Of a DNA stretch of 38,545 bases, positions 28,623 to 35,834 are shown piece after piece. The stretch's first letter is position 1. Each line of letters opens with the position of its first letter. The position numbers and the translations under genes were made by a program. This stretch comes from Bacteroidota bacterium (lineage in GTDB: Bacteria; Bacteroidota; Bacteroidia; Chitinophagales; UBA10324). The stretch covers positions 1 to 38,545 of the forward strand of contig JAFDYS010000016.1 in the NCBI GenBank assembly GCA_018267315.1, in the 5' to 3' direction. The notes below the pieces were generated by a model, which saw only the letters and a program-made list of their open reading frames with translations, had not been told where the DNA came from and did no database searches.

Positions 28623-30019
28623 AGCGGGATCACGGCAAAAAGAAAAACACTGCTTCTTTGCAGAAGCACGCTTCACTCACCCGTAATGGTTCAGGCCAAG
28701 AGCCATCACGCAGCAACAAAGCGGCTGCCACCTCACCCGTTGCCGGCACCACCGGAGAACGCGCCGCCGTGAAAGCCAAAGTGCGACAGCAGAAAGCCAA
28801 AGCACAGAAATCCAAATCACCCGGCACTTCCATTTGTTTTTACTTCCAGGTTCATCAGCCATTCCGCCTGCGTAATTATTTGTTCCATGAGATCGGCTCC
28901 AATCATTTTTATGAGAACTATAACATGAACCTTGAGATCCTGAACAAGGTGGCTGATAAATGTTACCTGCCCACCAATGCCAAGATTCTCGAACTCATCA
29001 CGCGTCATAAGGGAAATTTCAAAGTGGCCTATTCGATTTCCGGTTGTGCGCTGGAGCAATTTGAGCTGTACCGCCCGGATGTCATCCGGTCATTTCAGGC
29101 GCTCGCTGCTTCTGGTTGTGTGGAATTCCTGAGCGAGACGTATTACCATTCACTCAGCTTCATTTATTCAAAAGATGAATTTGTGCGGCAGGCGGAGATG
29201 CACCGGGATAAAATCAAAACACTTTTTGATGTTGAACCCACCGTGTTTCGTTTCACGGAACTCATCTTCAATAATGACCTTGCCAAACAGGTAGCATCCA
29301 TGGGCTGCAGAGCAATGATTTGTGAAGGGGCGGATAAATGGCTCGATGGGCGATCGCCCAATCACGTATTCCGTTCACCCGGTATTGAAAACTTTTCCCT
29401 GCTGCTTAAAAATTATTCGCTGAGTGACGACATCGCTTTCCGTTTTTCAAAACACGATTGGGAAATGTGGCCGCTCACCGTGGAGAAGTTCACGAAGTGG
29501 CTTCACGACCACGCTGACAATGCGGAGACGATCAACCTCTTCATGGACTACGAAACCTTTGGTGAACATCAGTGGAAGGAAACCGGCATCTTTGATTTTC
29601 TGGATTACCTGCCGGAATATGTGCTGGAACATCCTGACTTTGCTTTCAGAACACCATCGGAAGTGGTTGCCACTTATGCTGCACGCGATGAATACGATGT
29701 TCCCGAATTCACCTCGTGGGCTGATGAAGACCGCGACCTTTCTGCATGGACAGAAAACGAGATGCAAAAAGAAGCGCTGCAACTCATCTATTCCATGGAG
29801 CAAACCGTAAAAGAATCCGGCAATGCTGACCTGTTGAAAGTATGGGGCAAGCTGCAAACTTCAGATCACTTCTATTACATGAGCACCAAATTCTGGGCTG
29901 ATGGCGACGTGCACCGTTACTTCTCACCCTTTCCGTCACCATACGACGCCTGCGTTTATTACATGAATGTGCTTGCTGATTTTAACCTATCTGTTAAGGA
30001 AGCGTCTGTGAAGTCCTGA
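28619..30019 (+). CDS. GH57 family alpha-glucan enzyme (amylase or transferase)
   Basis: A 466-residue GH57 protein. The family starts at about residue 72 with ICFYFQVHQPFRLRNY (the HQP motif). It continues with SISGCALEQFELY, TVFRFTELIFNND (likely nucleophile Glu) and LFMDYETFGEHQW (likely acid/base Asp). GH57 members act as amylases, 4-alpha-glucanotransferases or branching enzymes on glycogen-like polymers; this one is of the short type usually annotated alpha-amylase. The first 70 or so residues are a Lys/Ala/Ser-rich low-complexity tail unusual for the family. It is probably translated, because the start overlaps the GT4 stop and there is no Met near the domain start. Expected partner of the GT4 enzyme in glycogen handling. 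Confidence 0.85.
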   Translation: MKRDHGKKKNTASLQKHASLTRNGSGQEPSRSNKAAATSPVAGTTGERAAVKAKVRQQKAKAQKSKSPGTSICFYFQVHQPFRLRNYLFHEIGSNHFYENYNMNLEILNKVADKCYLPTNAKILELITRHKGNFKVAYSISGCALEQFELYRPDVIRSFQALAASGCVEFLSETYYHSLSFIYSKDEFVRQAEMHRDKIKTLFDVEPTVFRFTELIFNNDLAKQVASMGCRAMICEGADKWLDGRSPNHVFRSPGIENFSLLLKNYSLSDDIAFRFSKHDWEMWPLTVEKFTKWLHDHADNAETINLFMDYETFGEHQWKETGIFDFLDYLPEYVLEHPDFAFRTPSEVVATYAARDEYDVPEFTSWADEDRDLSAWTENEMQKEALQLIYSMEQTVKESGNADLLKVWGKLQTSDHFYYMSTKFWADGDVHRYFSPFPSPYDACVYYMNVLADFNLSVKEASVKS

Positions 30020-30035
30020 TTTCCGTTTCCAACCG

Positions 30036-30050
30036 TTAACCGCAGGTTAA
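30036..30050 (+). terminator. Weak hairpin after the GH57 gene
   Basis: TTAACC (30036-30041) and GGTTAA (30045-30050) around a 3-base loop, about 16 bases past the GH57 stop. There is no T tract, so termination would be weak. Confidence 0.25.
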
Positions 30051-30116
30051 GGAACTCTGCTCATCCTCAGTTGGCATTCGCTTGGTGATTATTCTGCCAA
30101 ACAAAAACAACAAGTC

Positions 30117-30374
30117 ATGAAGAACTTAAAAATTTTTGCTGCCGCCATCGCCATAGCGATCAGCACAGCCGCCATTGTTCCTTCTTATGCTGCCACCACC
30201 GGATCTGTTTCAAAGCACGAGTTGATGGAGCGTGCTTCCAAAAAAGCAGATAAGAAATCAAAAGAGCAGAAGAAAAGTGAACGCGAAGCGCATAAGCAGG
30301 CGAAGGAGAAGAACCACCAGGAGAAGAAGAATGAACACGCTTCGAAAACGGACAGCCATCCGGCAAACAAATAA
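30117..30374 (+). CDS. Small lysine-rich exported protein
   Basis: An 85-residue protein with a signal peptide (KIFAAAIAIAISTAAIVPSYA, then ATTGS). Its mature part of about 60 residues is dominated by Lys, Glu, Gln, His and Ala (for example KKADKKSKEQKKSEREAHKQ) and is probably helical or disordered. There are no cysteines and no recognisable domain. It stands alone between GH57 and a strong plus-strand terminator, so it is likely a single-gene transcript. It resembles small basic periplasmic proteins common in Bacteroidota, of unknown function. The clear signal peptide and the matching terminator argue that it is real. Confidence 0.7.
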   Translation: MKNLKIFAAAIAIAISTAAIVPSYAATTGSVSKHELMERASKKADKKSKEQKKSEREAHKQAKEKNHQEKKNEHASKTDSHPANK

Positions 30375-30420
30375 GGGGTGAATTCGGTGAAAGGACTTCC
30401 TTCCAGTAAGGTAGTCGGTT

Positions 30421-30458
30421 CAGGCAGGACTTTGAGCGAGGGTCCTGCCTGTTTCTTT
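30421..30458 (+). terminator. Intrinsic terminator after the lysine-rich protein gene
   Basis: Perfect 10-bp GC-rich arms CAGGCAGGAC (30421-30430) and GTCCTGCCTG (30442-30451) with an 11-base loop, followed by TTTCTTT. A strong factor-independent terminator on the plus strand. It also separates this unit from the convergent ABC permease gene. Confidence 0.85.
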
Positions 30459-30474
30459 AAGAACAATTTCTATT

Positions 30475-31542
30475 TCACTCCCACCTGAAGACCCGGGTGG
30501 CAATGAAGTAAACCACTGCGCCCCACAGCCCCAGTACGAGCAAGTCTTGCCACACTTCAAAAAAGGAAACACCTTCAAAAGCAATCTTCCTCATGGCCTC
30601 ATTGAGATATGTAAGGGGCATCACTTTCACAACAGGTTGAAGCCATGATGGAAATACATCAGCAGGGAAAAAGGTGCCGGCCATAAGGAACTGAGGCAGT
30701 GTGATGATGTTAGCCAGCACGGGAATCACGCTCTCATTGGGCGCCACGCCGGAAACGATGAAGCCGAAGCCCATAAACACAAATAAGCCAATGAAAGCAA
30801 GCAGCAGCATGAGTAAAAAAGTGGTAACGCCGTTGATGAGTGTAAAGCCAAAGGCGAAGTGACCGAGAATGATGATGATGCTCGAAGTAATGGTGGCGAA
30901 GGTGACACGGCTCAACGCTTCACCCAAAACGATGAACGGCCTTCTGATGGGCGTAGCGAAAAACCGTTTCAACACAAGTGTGCTCCTCAAATTGTAAAAG
31001 ACGAAAGCCGTTCCGAAAACACCGGTGCTGAGTAATGAAAAACCAAGCATGCCGGGCAAGATGAAATCAATGGAAGTGAAAGCACGCCCTTCCAGATGCT
31101 CCGGCCGCAACTCTGCTTCCGGTTTCGGCGGCGGATTTTTTGCCAGGTTCGCTTTGTCCACTGCATGACCCATCAGCATCGAAACCACGGCGCCACCTTC
31201 CCGCGAGGCATTCGACGTTTGCACGTGCACCAGATATTCCGGTTTCGAGGTATCCAAATTCTTTTCAATGCGTATGATGGCGCTGATTTTCCCGCGCAGC
31301 AGTTCTTCCTTCATGGCGGCTTCCGGTTCGCGAATGAGTTTCACTTCCGGGCGCACTTTCATCATGGTAAAAATTTCATTGGTGGTATCGCTTTGCGGAT
31401 GCACGCCCACACGCACTGAAATATTGTTACCGCCAATAAAACCGAAGACAACAATGAAGATAAGCGGAAAGGCAATGGAGAATACCACGGCTGATGGGCT
31501 GCGCATGATGCTGCGTAAGCTGGCGCGGGTAACCGCGAGCAT
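30475..31542 (-). CDS. ABC-2 type transporter permease
   Basis: A 355-residue inner-membrane permease. One transmembrane helix lies near the N-terminus (SAVVFSIAFPLIFIVVFGFI), followed by a periplasmic domain of about 150 residues. A block of five helices follows, with the ABC-2 signature region LPQFLMAGTFFPADVFPSWLQPVVKVMPLTYLNEAMR. This is the layout of multidrug/polyketide exporter permeases (YhhJ/DrrB-like). I take the ATG at 31542 (MLAVTRASLRS). The frame stays open to 31629, but those 29 residues (including KDQRSKIQNRRS) are the translation of a heptamer tract and look spurious. Its ATPase partner is two genes upstream on the same strand, separated by the four-helix-bundle gene. The exported substrate is unknown. 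Confidence 0.85.
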   Translation of the reverse strand: MLAVTRASLRSIMRSPSAVVFSIAFPLIFIVVFGFIGGNNISVRVGVHPQSDTTNEIFTMMKVRPEVKLIREPEAAMKEELLRGKISAIIRIEKNLDTSKPEYLVHVQTSNASREGGAVVSMLMGHAVDKANLAKNPPPKPEAELRPEHLEGRAFTSIDFILPGMLGFSLLSTGVFGTAFVFYNLRSTLVLKRFFATPIRRPFIVLGEALSRVTFATITSSIIIILGHFAFGFTLINGVTTFLLMLLLAFIGLFVFMGFGFIVSGVAPNESVIPVLANIITLPQFLMAGTFFPADVFPSWLQPVVKVMPLTYLNEAMRKIAFEGVSFFEVWQDLLVLGLWGAVVYFIATRVFRWE

Positions 31543-31571
31543 GGCTCGTAGCTGATTATACTCTCTACCTT

Positions 31572-31620
31572 CTGATCTCCTGTTTTGGATCTTGGATCTT
31601 TGATCTTTGATATTTGAAAT
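31572..31620. repeat. Degenerate heptamer tract, permease side of the four-helix-bundle gene
   Basis: Seven consecutive 7-base units on the plus strand: CTGATCT, CCTGTTT, TGGATCT (twice), TTGATCT, TTGATAT, TTGAAAT. The segment 31585-31601 (TTGGATCTTGGATCTTT) is the exact reverse complement of 32072-32088. The tract lies between the four-helix-bundle stop and the chosen permease start. Confidence 0.75.
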
Positions 31621-31636
31621 TGCCATCAAAAAATTT

Positions 31637-31990
31637 TTATTGCCGGCTCTTTGCCGTTTTACTAGCTGCCGTGAATATGGCCGTTAATTCTTTAGCTTCC
31701 CTGAGCAATTCTGACACCTTTGAACTCTCAATCAGCTTGGTTTCGTTAACTAAGTCTAACCAATAAACACTTTCATCTGCCTCCTCTTCGCTCACTTTTA
31801 TTTTTGAAACGAAATCTGCATGTGATTTTGCTCTTCTGGATGATTGATAATTTGCCCCGATGGCTGTTCCTGATTTGCATAACTGTCTTCCGAGAACATA
31901 ACCATCCACCGTTTTCGGAAACTTTCGCACAAGAAGAATGATTTCAATGGCAAAACGCCTGCATCTTGCTTGTAATTCTTCAGGTGTCAT
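31637..31990 (-). CDS. Four-helix bundle protein (23S rRNA intervening-sequence / S23 type)
   Basis: A 117-residue, all-helical protein of the family first seen encoded in intervening sequences of 23S rRNA. Family features: an N-terminal helix ending FPKTVDGYVLGRQLCKSGTAIGANYQSSRRAKSHADFVSKIKVSEEEADESVYWLD-like, with the recurrent SGTAIGANY and KIKVSEEEADES segments, and a C-terminal helix of EAKELTAIFTAA type. Its molecular function is unknown; a relative (Avd) binds RNA/protein in diversity-generating retroelements. It sits between an ABC ATPase and its permease on the same strand, flanked by heptamer tracts that share an inverted 17-bp sequence, so it looks like an inserted cassette. No reverse transcriptase or rRNA is nearby. 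Confidence 0.88.
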   Translation of the reverse strand: MTPEELQARCRRFAIEIILLVRKFPKTVDGYVLGRQLCKSGTAIGANYQSSRRAKSHADFVSKIKVSEEEADESVYWLDLVNETKLIESSKVSELLREAKELTAIFTAASKTAKSRQ

Positions 31991-32040
31991 ACTTAGCTAA
32001 GATTGCTTTTTGACCAGGAGAAATCCATCTCAACTAAATT

Positions 32041-32110
32041 ATTACAGATTACAGATTAAAGATTAAAGATTAAAGATCCAAGATCCAAGATCCAACATCC
32101 AACATCCTCA
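32041..32110. repeat. Heptamer tract, ATPase side of the four-helix-bundle gene
   Basis: Ten consecutive 7-base units on the plus strand: ATTACAG twice, ATTAAAG three times, ATCCAAG twice, ATCCAAC twice, then ATCCTCA. Neighbouring units are identical while distant ones differ, the signature of local slippage or duplication. The segment 32072-32088 (AAAGATCCAAGATCCAA) is the inverted copy of 31585-31601. The tract fills the end of the gap before the ATPase stop codon. Confidence 0.85.
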
Positions 32111-32111
32111 A

Positions 32112-32882
32112 TCATTCATCCTTCCACTCTCTTCCCGTCAGATGCAGAAACACATCTTCCAGGTTCGCCTTCTTCACTTCTTTCTTTCTTTCAAAACCGG
32201 ATGCCACCAATTCATCAATCAAATGATCGGGTGTGTTCATCGCAATGATGTGTCCGCTGTCCATCACGGCCACGCGCTCGCATAACTGCTCGGCTTCATC
32301 CATGTAATGCGTAGTGAGCATCACTGTGGTTCCGCCTTTTCGTATCCCGCGGATGAGTTGCCACAGGTTCTGGCGCGCCTGCGGATCAAGACCGGTGGTG
32401 GGTTCATCAAGAAAAACAATTTTGGGTTTATTGATGAGCGTGGTGCAGATGGAAAAGCGTTGCTTCTGCCCCCCGCTCAGACTTTTATATTTCTCCCGCG
32501 CCTTGTCTTCAAGACCCACGAGTGAAAGCATGTGCTTATTGTCAATCGAAACATTGTACAACCCGCTGAAGAGATCGAGCAATTCCAATAGCGTGAGGTT
32601 AGGGTAATAGCCGGCTGCCTGCAACTGCACACCGATGATTTTCTTAATGGCATTCTGGTCGTGATCCACATTGAGTCCGTCAATCACTATTTCACCCGCT
32701 GATTTTTCGCGGAGCGTTTCAATAATCTCTAGCGTGGTGGTTTTGCCTGCCCCATTCGGGCCGAGCAGTCCGAAGATCTCGCCCTCATACACTTCAAAAC
32801 TGATTCCCTTCACGGCGGAGAAGTCGCCATACTGCTTCCGAAGATTGCTAACGGAAATAATGGCTTTGCGATGCGTGCTCAT
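32112..32882 (-). CDS. ABC transporter ATP-binding protein (ABC-2 exporter family)
   Basis: A 256-residue ATPase that powers an ABC-2 exporter. Walker A is GPNGAGKTT (41-49). The signature motif is LSGGQKQR, Walker B IVFLDEPTTGLD, and the switch histidine lies in LTTHYMDEAEQLCERV. The C-terminal tail (ANLEDVFLHLTGREW) is the usual short end of the drug-resistance/YadG-like type. It presumably pairs with the permease at 30475-31542. The two genes would normally be adjacent, but a four-helix-bundle gene and two heptamer tracts now lie between. A TTACTTTG element (minus strand, 32896-32903) 13 bases upstream is a likely -7 box for the three-gene unit. Confidence 0.94.
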   Translation of the reverse strand: MSTHRKAIISVSNLRKQYGDFSAVKGISFEVYEGEIFGLLGPNGAGKTTTLEIIETLREKSAGEIVIDGLNVDHDQNAIKKIIGVQLQAAGYYPNLTLLELLDLFSGLYNVSIDNKHMLSLVGLEDKAREKYKSLSGGQKQRFSICTTLINKPKIVFLDEPTTGLDPQARQNLWQLIRGIRKGGTTVMLTTHYMDEAEQLCERVAVMDSGHIIAMNTPDHLIDELVASGFERKKEVKKANLEDVFLHLTGREWKDE

Positions 32883-32895
32883 GAAAAATTACCGG

Positions 32896-32903
32896 CAAAG
32901 TAA
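32896..32903 (-). promoter_or_regulatory. -7-like element before the ABC ATPase gene
   Basis: The minus strand reads TTACTTTG, one mismatch to TAnnTTTG and identical to the element before the LapA-like gene. It lies 13 bases before the ATG at 32882. Confidence 0.35.
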
Positions 32904-32977
32904 ATCAGCTTTGAGCAAATGATGGCGAAGCCGCGCATGATAAAAGAATTGTACACGATCACCACGTTGCCTGCGTT

Positions 32978-32985
32978 TATATTTG
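32978..32985 (+). promoter_or_regulatory. -7 promoter element of the exported hypothetical gene
   Basis: TATATTTG, a full TAnnTTTG match, lies 11 bases before the ATG at 32997. It supports that start over a frame opening at 32919. The predicted leader is only about eight bases. Confidence 0.5.
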
Positions 32986-32996
32986 CCACTCATTTT

Positions 32997-33683
32997 ATGC
33001 AACGAGTTGTATCCGGTGCCATTGCCATCCTGTTCCTCTTCATCACTCAATTTGCAGTAGCGCAGTTTCATTTTGCACCTGCAACGGTGTATGTGAAGGG
33101 TGATTCTGTTTTACACGGGTGGATTGATGAATTGCCGCTAAGCCATTTTCCACCACACATCCGGTTTAAGCAACATGAAGACGATGCCAATCATTTGTTC
33201 CTCACACCAAATGATATTACCGGGTTTCAGATGGATTCGGGTGATGAATACATCTCCTTTACCGGGCTGGTTGACTCAGCGAATCAGTTTCAGGTACAAG
33301 GAAAAAATAAACCGGCGCCCGCCAGAATTGAAGATGCGCTTTTTCTCAAACTCATCGAGAAGGGACGCATCAACTTTTACTATTGTACAGATCAACGCGG
33401 GATGAATCACTTCTTTGTAAGTAAAGCAGGCGAGGAACCTGAAGAATTGCATTCTGCCACCTACCTGTATAAAGAAGAAGGTGTGAACCGGGGAATTTAT
33501 GTTTCAGGATCCACACGGGCCGTTTATGACAGGAAATTCAGGCAGCAATTGCTTTCCCGGTTTAAAGATTGTCCGGAAGTCTTTCAAAAATTTGCTGATG
33601 CCTCGGTGAATCTGACGCGCAGCTCATTGAAAAAGTGGATTGCCAAATACAATGACTGCACACGGACCGGCTCGGCCGGTTAA
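32997..33683 (+). CDS. Exported hypothetical protein
   Basis: A 228-residue protein with a signal peptide (VVSGAIAILFLFITQFAVA, then QFHFAPATVYVKGDSVLHGWIDELPL). I do not recognise a family with confidence. The YVKGDSVLHGWIDELP segment resembles the opening of small secreted Bacteroidota proteins in which a KGD turn is followed by strands, and the C-terminal quarter is helical and basic (KFRQQLLSRFKDCPEVFQKFAD). Two cysteines lie near the C-terminus and one mid-protein. The ATG at 32997 is chosen because it begins the signal peptide and follows a full -7 element. The stop codon overlaps the pdxJ stop from the other strand in a shared TTAA (33680-33683). Confidence 0.75.
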   Translation: MQRVVSGAIAILFLFITQFAVAQFHFAPATVYVKGDSVLHGWIDELPLSHFPPHIRFKQHEDDANHLFLTPNDITGFQMDSGDEYISFTGLVDSANQFQVQGKNKPAPARIEDALFLKLIEKGRINFYYCTDQRGMNHFFVSKAGEEPEELHSATYLYKEEGVNRGIYVSGSTRAVYDRKFRQQLLSRFKDCPEVFQKFADASVNLTRSSLKKWIAKYNDCTRTGSAG

Positions 33684-34399
33684 TCGGAAACGAGTTGCCG
33701 GCGATACATCTGAATGGTGTTTTCCAAACCCAGATAAATAGCATCGCAAATGATAGCATGACCGATAGAAACTTCATCGAGGTGAGGGATATGTTCCTTA
33801 AAGAATTTGAGGTTGTGAAGGTTGAGATCGTGACCGGCATTAATGCCGAGTTCTATTTCATGAGCTTTCTTCGCAGCTATCACGTAGTCCCGGATAGCAG
33901 TTTCTCTATCTTGAGAAAACTGCTCTGCAAATGGCCCGGTATACAACTCAATGCGATCGGCGCCTGCCGCTTTAGCTCCTTCCACCATTTGAGGAACGGG
34001 ATCAACAAAAACGGAAACGCGGATGCCGAGTGACTTCAGCTCCGAAATAATTTCTGACAGATAACTCTTGTGCCGGATAGTGTCCCATCCATTGTTGCTC
34101 GTGATCACATCCGTGGCATCAGGAACCAGGGTGGCTTGTGCGGGATTCACTTGTTTCACGATTTCCATCCATTCCGCAACCGGGTTGCCTTCAATATTGA
34201 ATTCTGTTTTGACGACTTCTTTCAACTGCAGCACATCGCTGTACCGGATGTGCCGCTGATCGGGCCGCGGATGCACGGTGATGCCCTGCGCGCCGAACCG
34301 CTCACAGTCAATGGCCGCTTTGATTACATCGGGCAGATTACCACCGCGCGCATTTCGCAGCGTGGCAATCTTATTGATGTTGACGGAGAGACGAGTCAT
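33680..34399 (-). CDS. pdxJ: Pyridoxine 5'-phosphate synthase
   Basis: A 239-residue TIM-barrel enzyme that condenses 1-deoxyxylulose-5-phosphate with 3-amino-2-oxopropyl phosphate to pyridoxine 5'-phosphate, the last ring-forming step of the DXP-dependent vitamin B6 route. Conserved features: LSVNINKIATLRNARGG at the start, GITVHPRPDQRHI, FNIEGNP, ELYTGPFAE, and GINAGHDLNLHNL near the end. Length is normal. The ATG at 34397-34399 lies inside a tandem heptamer array, and the further ATGs upstream are out of frame or run quickly into a stop. It follows ahcY by 31 bases and is probably co-transcribed. Confidence 0.96.
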   Translation of the reverse strand: MTRLSVNINKIATLRNARGGNLPDVIKAAIDCERFGAQGITVHPRPDQRHIRYSDVLQLKEVVKTEFNIEGNPVAEWMEIVKQVNPAQATLVPDATDVITSNNGWDTIRHKSYLSEIISELKSLGIRVSVFVDPVPQMVEGAKAAGADRIELYTGPFAEQFSQDRETAIRDYVIAAKKAHEIELGINAGHDLNLHNLKFFKEHIPHLDEVSIGHAIICDAIYLGLENTIQMYRRQLVSD

Positions 34400-34430
34400 T
34401 GGTCATTGGTCATTGGTCATTGACCATTGA
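34396..34430. repeat. Heptamer array filling the ahcY-pdxJ gap
   Basis: Five 7-base units on the plus strand: TCATTGG three times, then TCATTGA and CCATTGA. The array spans the whole gap between the ahcY stop and pdxJ and takes in the pdxJ start codon. On the coding strand each unit contains an ATG (ATGACCA or similar). Seven is not a multiple of three, so successive ATGs fall in different frames. Confidence 0.85.
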
Positions 34431-35759
34431 CTAATACCGGTAATGCTCCGGCTTGTAAGGACCGTTCTTCGGAATGCCGAGGTAACCGGCCTGATCATCG
34501 GAAAGCTCATCGAGTTCCACGCCGATCTTGGCAAGGTGCAGCCGCGCCACTTTCTCATCAAGATGTTTCGGAAGCACGTACACTTTGTTTTCGTAGAAGT
34601 CGTGGTGATTCCACAGTTCCATTTGAGCGAGGCACTGATTGGTGAATGAGTTCGACATCACAAAACTCGGATGACCCATGGCTACTCCCAGATTCACAAG
34701 ACGGCCCTCAGCCAGCACGATAATTTCCTTCCCGTCAATGGTGTACTTATCAACCTGAGGTTTAATGGTGTCTTTTGTGTTGCCATAATTCTCATTCAGC
34801 CATGCCATGTCAATCTCCACATCGAAGTGTCCGATGTTGCAGAGAATGGCTTTGTCTTTCATGAGTCGCAGGTGCTTTTCGCTGATCACGTGTTTGCAAC
34901 CGGTGGCTGTCACCACAATATCGGCTTCCCTGATGGCATCTTCCATCTTCTTCACCTCATATCCTTCCATGGCGGCCTGCAGGGCGCAGATGGGATCAAT
35001 CTCCGTTACGATCACGCGGCAATGCGCACCGCGAAGTGACTCCGCACTTCCTTTCCCTACATCACCAAAACCCGCCACCACGGCAACTTTACCCGCCAGC
35101 ATCAGATCCGTTCCGCGGCGGATGGCATCTACCAGCGACTCACGGCAGCCGTACTTGTTATCGAATTTTGATTTCGTTACCGAGTCATTGACGTTGATGG
35201 CAGGAACCGGCAAGGTGCCTTTGGCCATGCGCTCATACAAGCGGTGCACACCGGTGGTAGTTTCTTCCGTAATGCCGCGAATGCCGGCGATGAGTTCGGG
35301 ATAGCTGTCGAGAATGATATTGGTGAGATCACCGCCATCATCGAGAATCATGTTCAGGGGTTTACTCTCATCACCGAAAAACAAGGTCTGCTCAATGCAC
35401 CAGTTGTATTCATCCTCATTCATTCCCTTCCACGCAAACACAGGAATACCCGCCTTGGCAATGGCCGCGGCGGCATGATCCTGCGTGGAGAAAATATTGC
35501 AGGAGCTCCAGCGTACTTCGGCGCCCAGCTCAATCAGGGTTTCAATGAGCACAGCCGTTTGTATGGTCATGTGAAGGCAGCCGGCAATGCGAGCTCCCTT
35601 GAGCGGCTTCTGCTGTCCGAATTCTTTTCTCACAGCCATCAGGCCCGGCATCTCAGCTTCGGCCAGATGAATTTCCTTTCTTCCCCATTCGGCGAGGGAA
35701 AGATCTTTGACTTTGTAGGGCAATTGGAGATCGATGGAACTTTTGAGTTGCGTCTTCAT
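34431..35759 (-). CDS. ahcY: Adenosylhomocysteinase (SAH hydrolase)
   Basis: A 442-residue enzyme that splits S-adenosylhomocysteine into homocysteine and adenosine, removing the inhibitory product of SAM-dependent methylation. Signatures: [39 protein letters not shown], the NAD-binding [18 protein letters not shown], and the C-terminal [39 protein letters not shown], ending KPEHYRY as is typical. Length and start ([19 protein letters not shown]) are normal. A full -7 box lies 20 bases upstream. It probably heads a two-gene unit with pdxJ. Confidence 0.98.
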   Translation of the reverse strand: MKTQLKSSIDLQLPYKVKDLSLAEWGRKEIHLAEAEMPGLMAVRKEFGQQKPLKGARIAGCLHMTIQTAVLIETLIELGAEVRWSSCNIFSTQDHAAAAIAKAGIPVFAWKGMNEDEYNWCIEQTLFFGDESKPLNMILDDGGDLTNIILDSYPELIAGIRGITEETTTGVHRLYERMAKGTLPVPAINVNDSVTKSKFDNKYGCRESLVDAIRRGTDLMLAGKVAVVAGFGDVGKGSAESLRGAHCRVIVTEIDPICALQAAMEGYEVKKMEDAIREADIVVTATGCKHVISEKHLRLMKDKAILCNIGHFDVEIDMAWLNENYGNTKDTIKPQVDKYTIDGKEIIVLAEGRLVNLGVAMGHPSFVMSNSFTNQCLAQMELWNHHDFYENKVYVLPKHLDEKVARLHLAKIGVELDELSDDQAGYLGIPKNGPYKPEHYRY

Positions 35760-35778
35760 TCAGAATTTTTAGCAGTGG

Positions 35779-35786
35779 CAAAGATA
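35779..35786 (-). promoter_or_regulatory. -7 promoter element of ahcY
   Basis: The minus strand reads TATCTTTG, a full TAnnTTTG match, ending 19 bases before the ATG at 35759. No clear -33 TTTG. Confidence 0.5.
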
Positions 35787-35834
35787 TAAAACGGAGTTGG
35801 AGGGCAGAAGTTCATAACTAACCATGAATTAAGA

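Noticed and set aside
31637..31990. Accessory (Avd) gene of a diversity-generating retroelement
   Set aside because: No reverse transcriptase, template repeat or variable repeat in the window; the protein fits the broader S23/IVP family.
31572..32110. Heptamer tracts as a CRISPR array
   Set aside because: Units are seven bases with no spacers, and there are no cas genes in the window.
32919..32996. N-terminal extension of the exported hypothetical protein
   Set aside because: A full TATATTTG element and the signal peptide start both point to the ATG at 32997.
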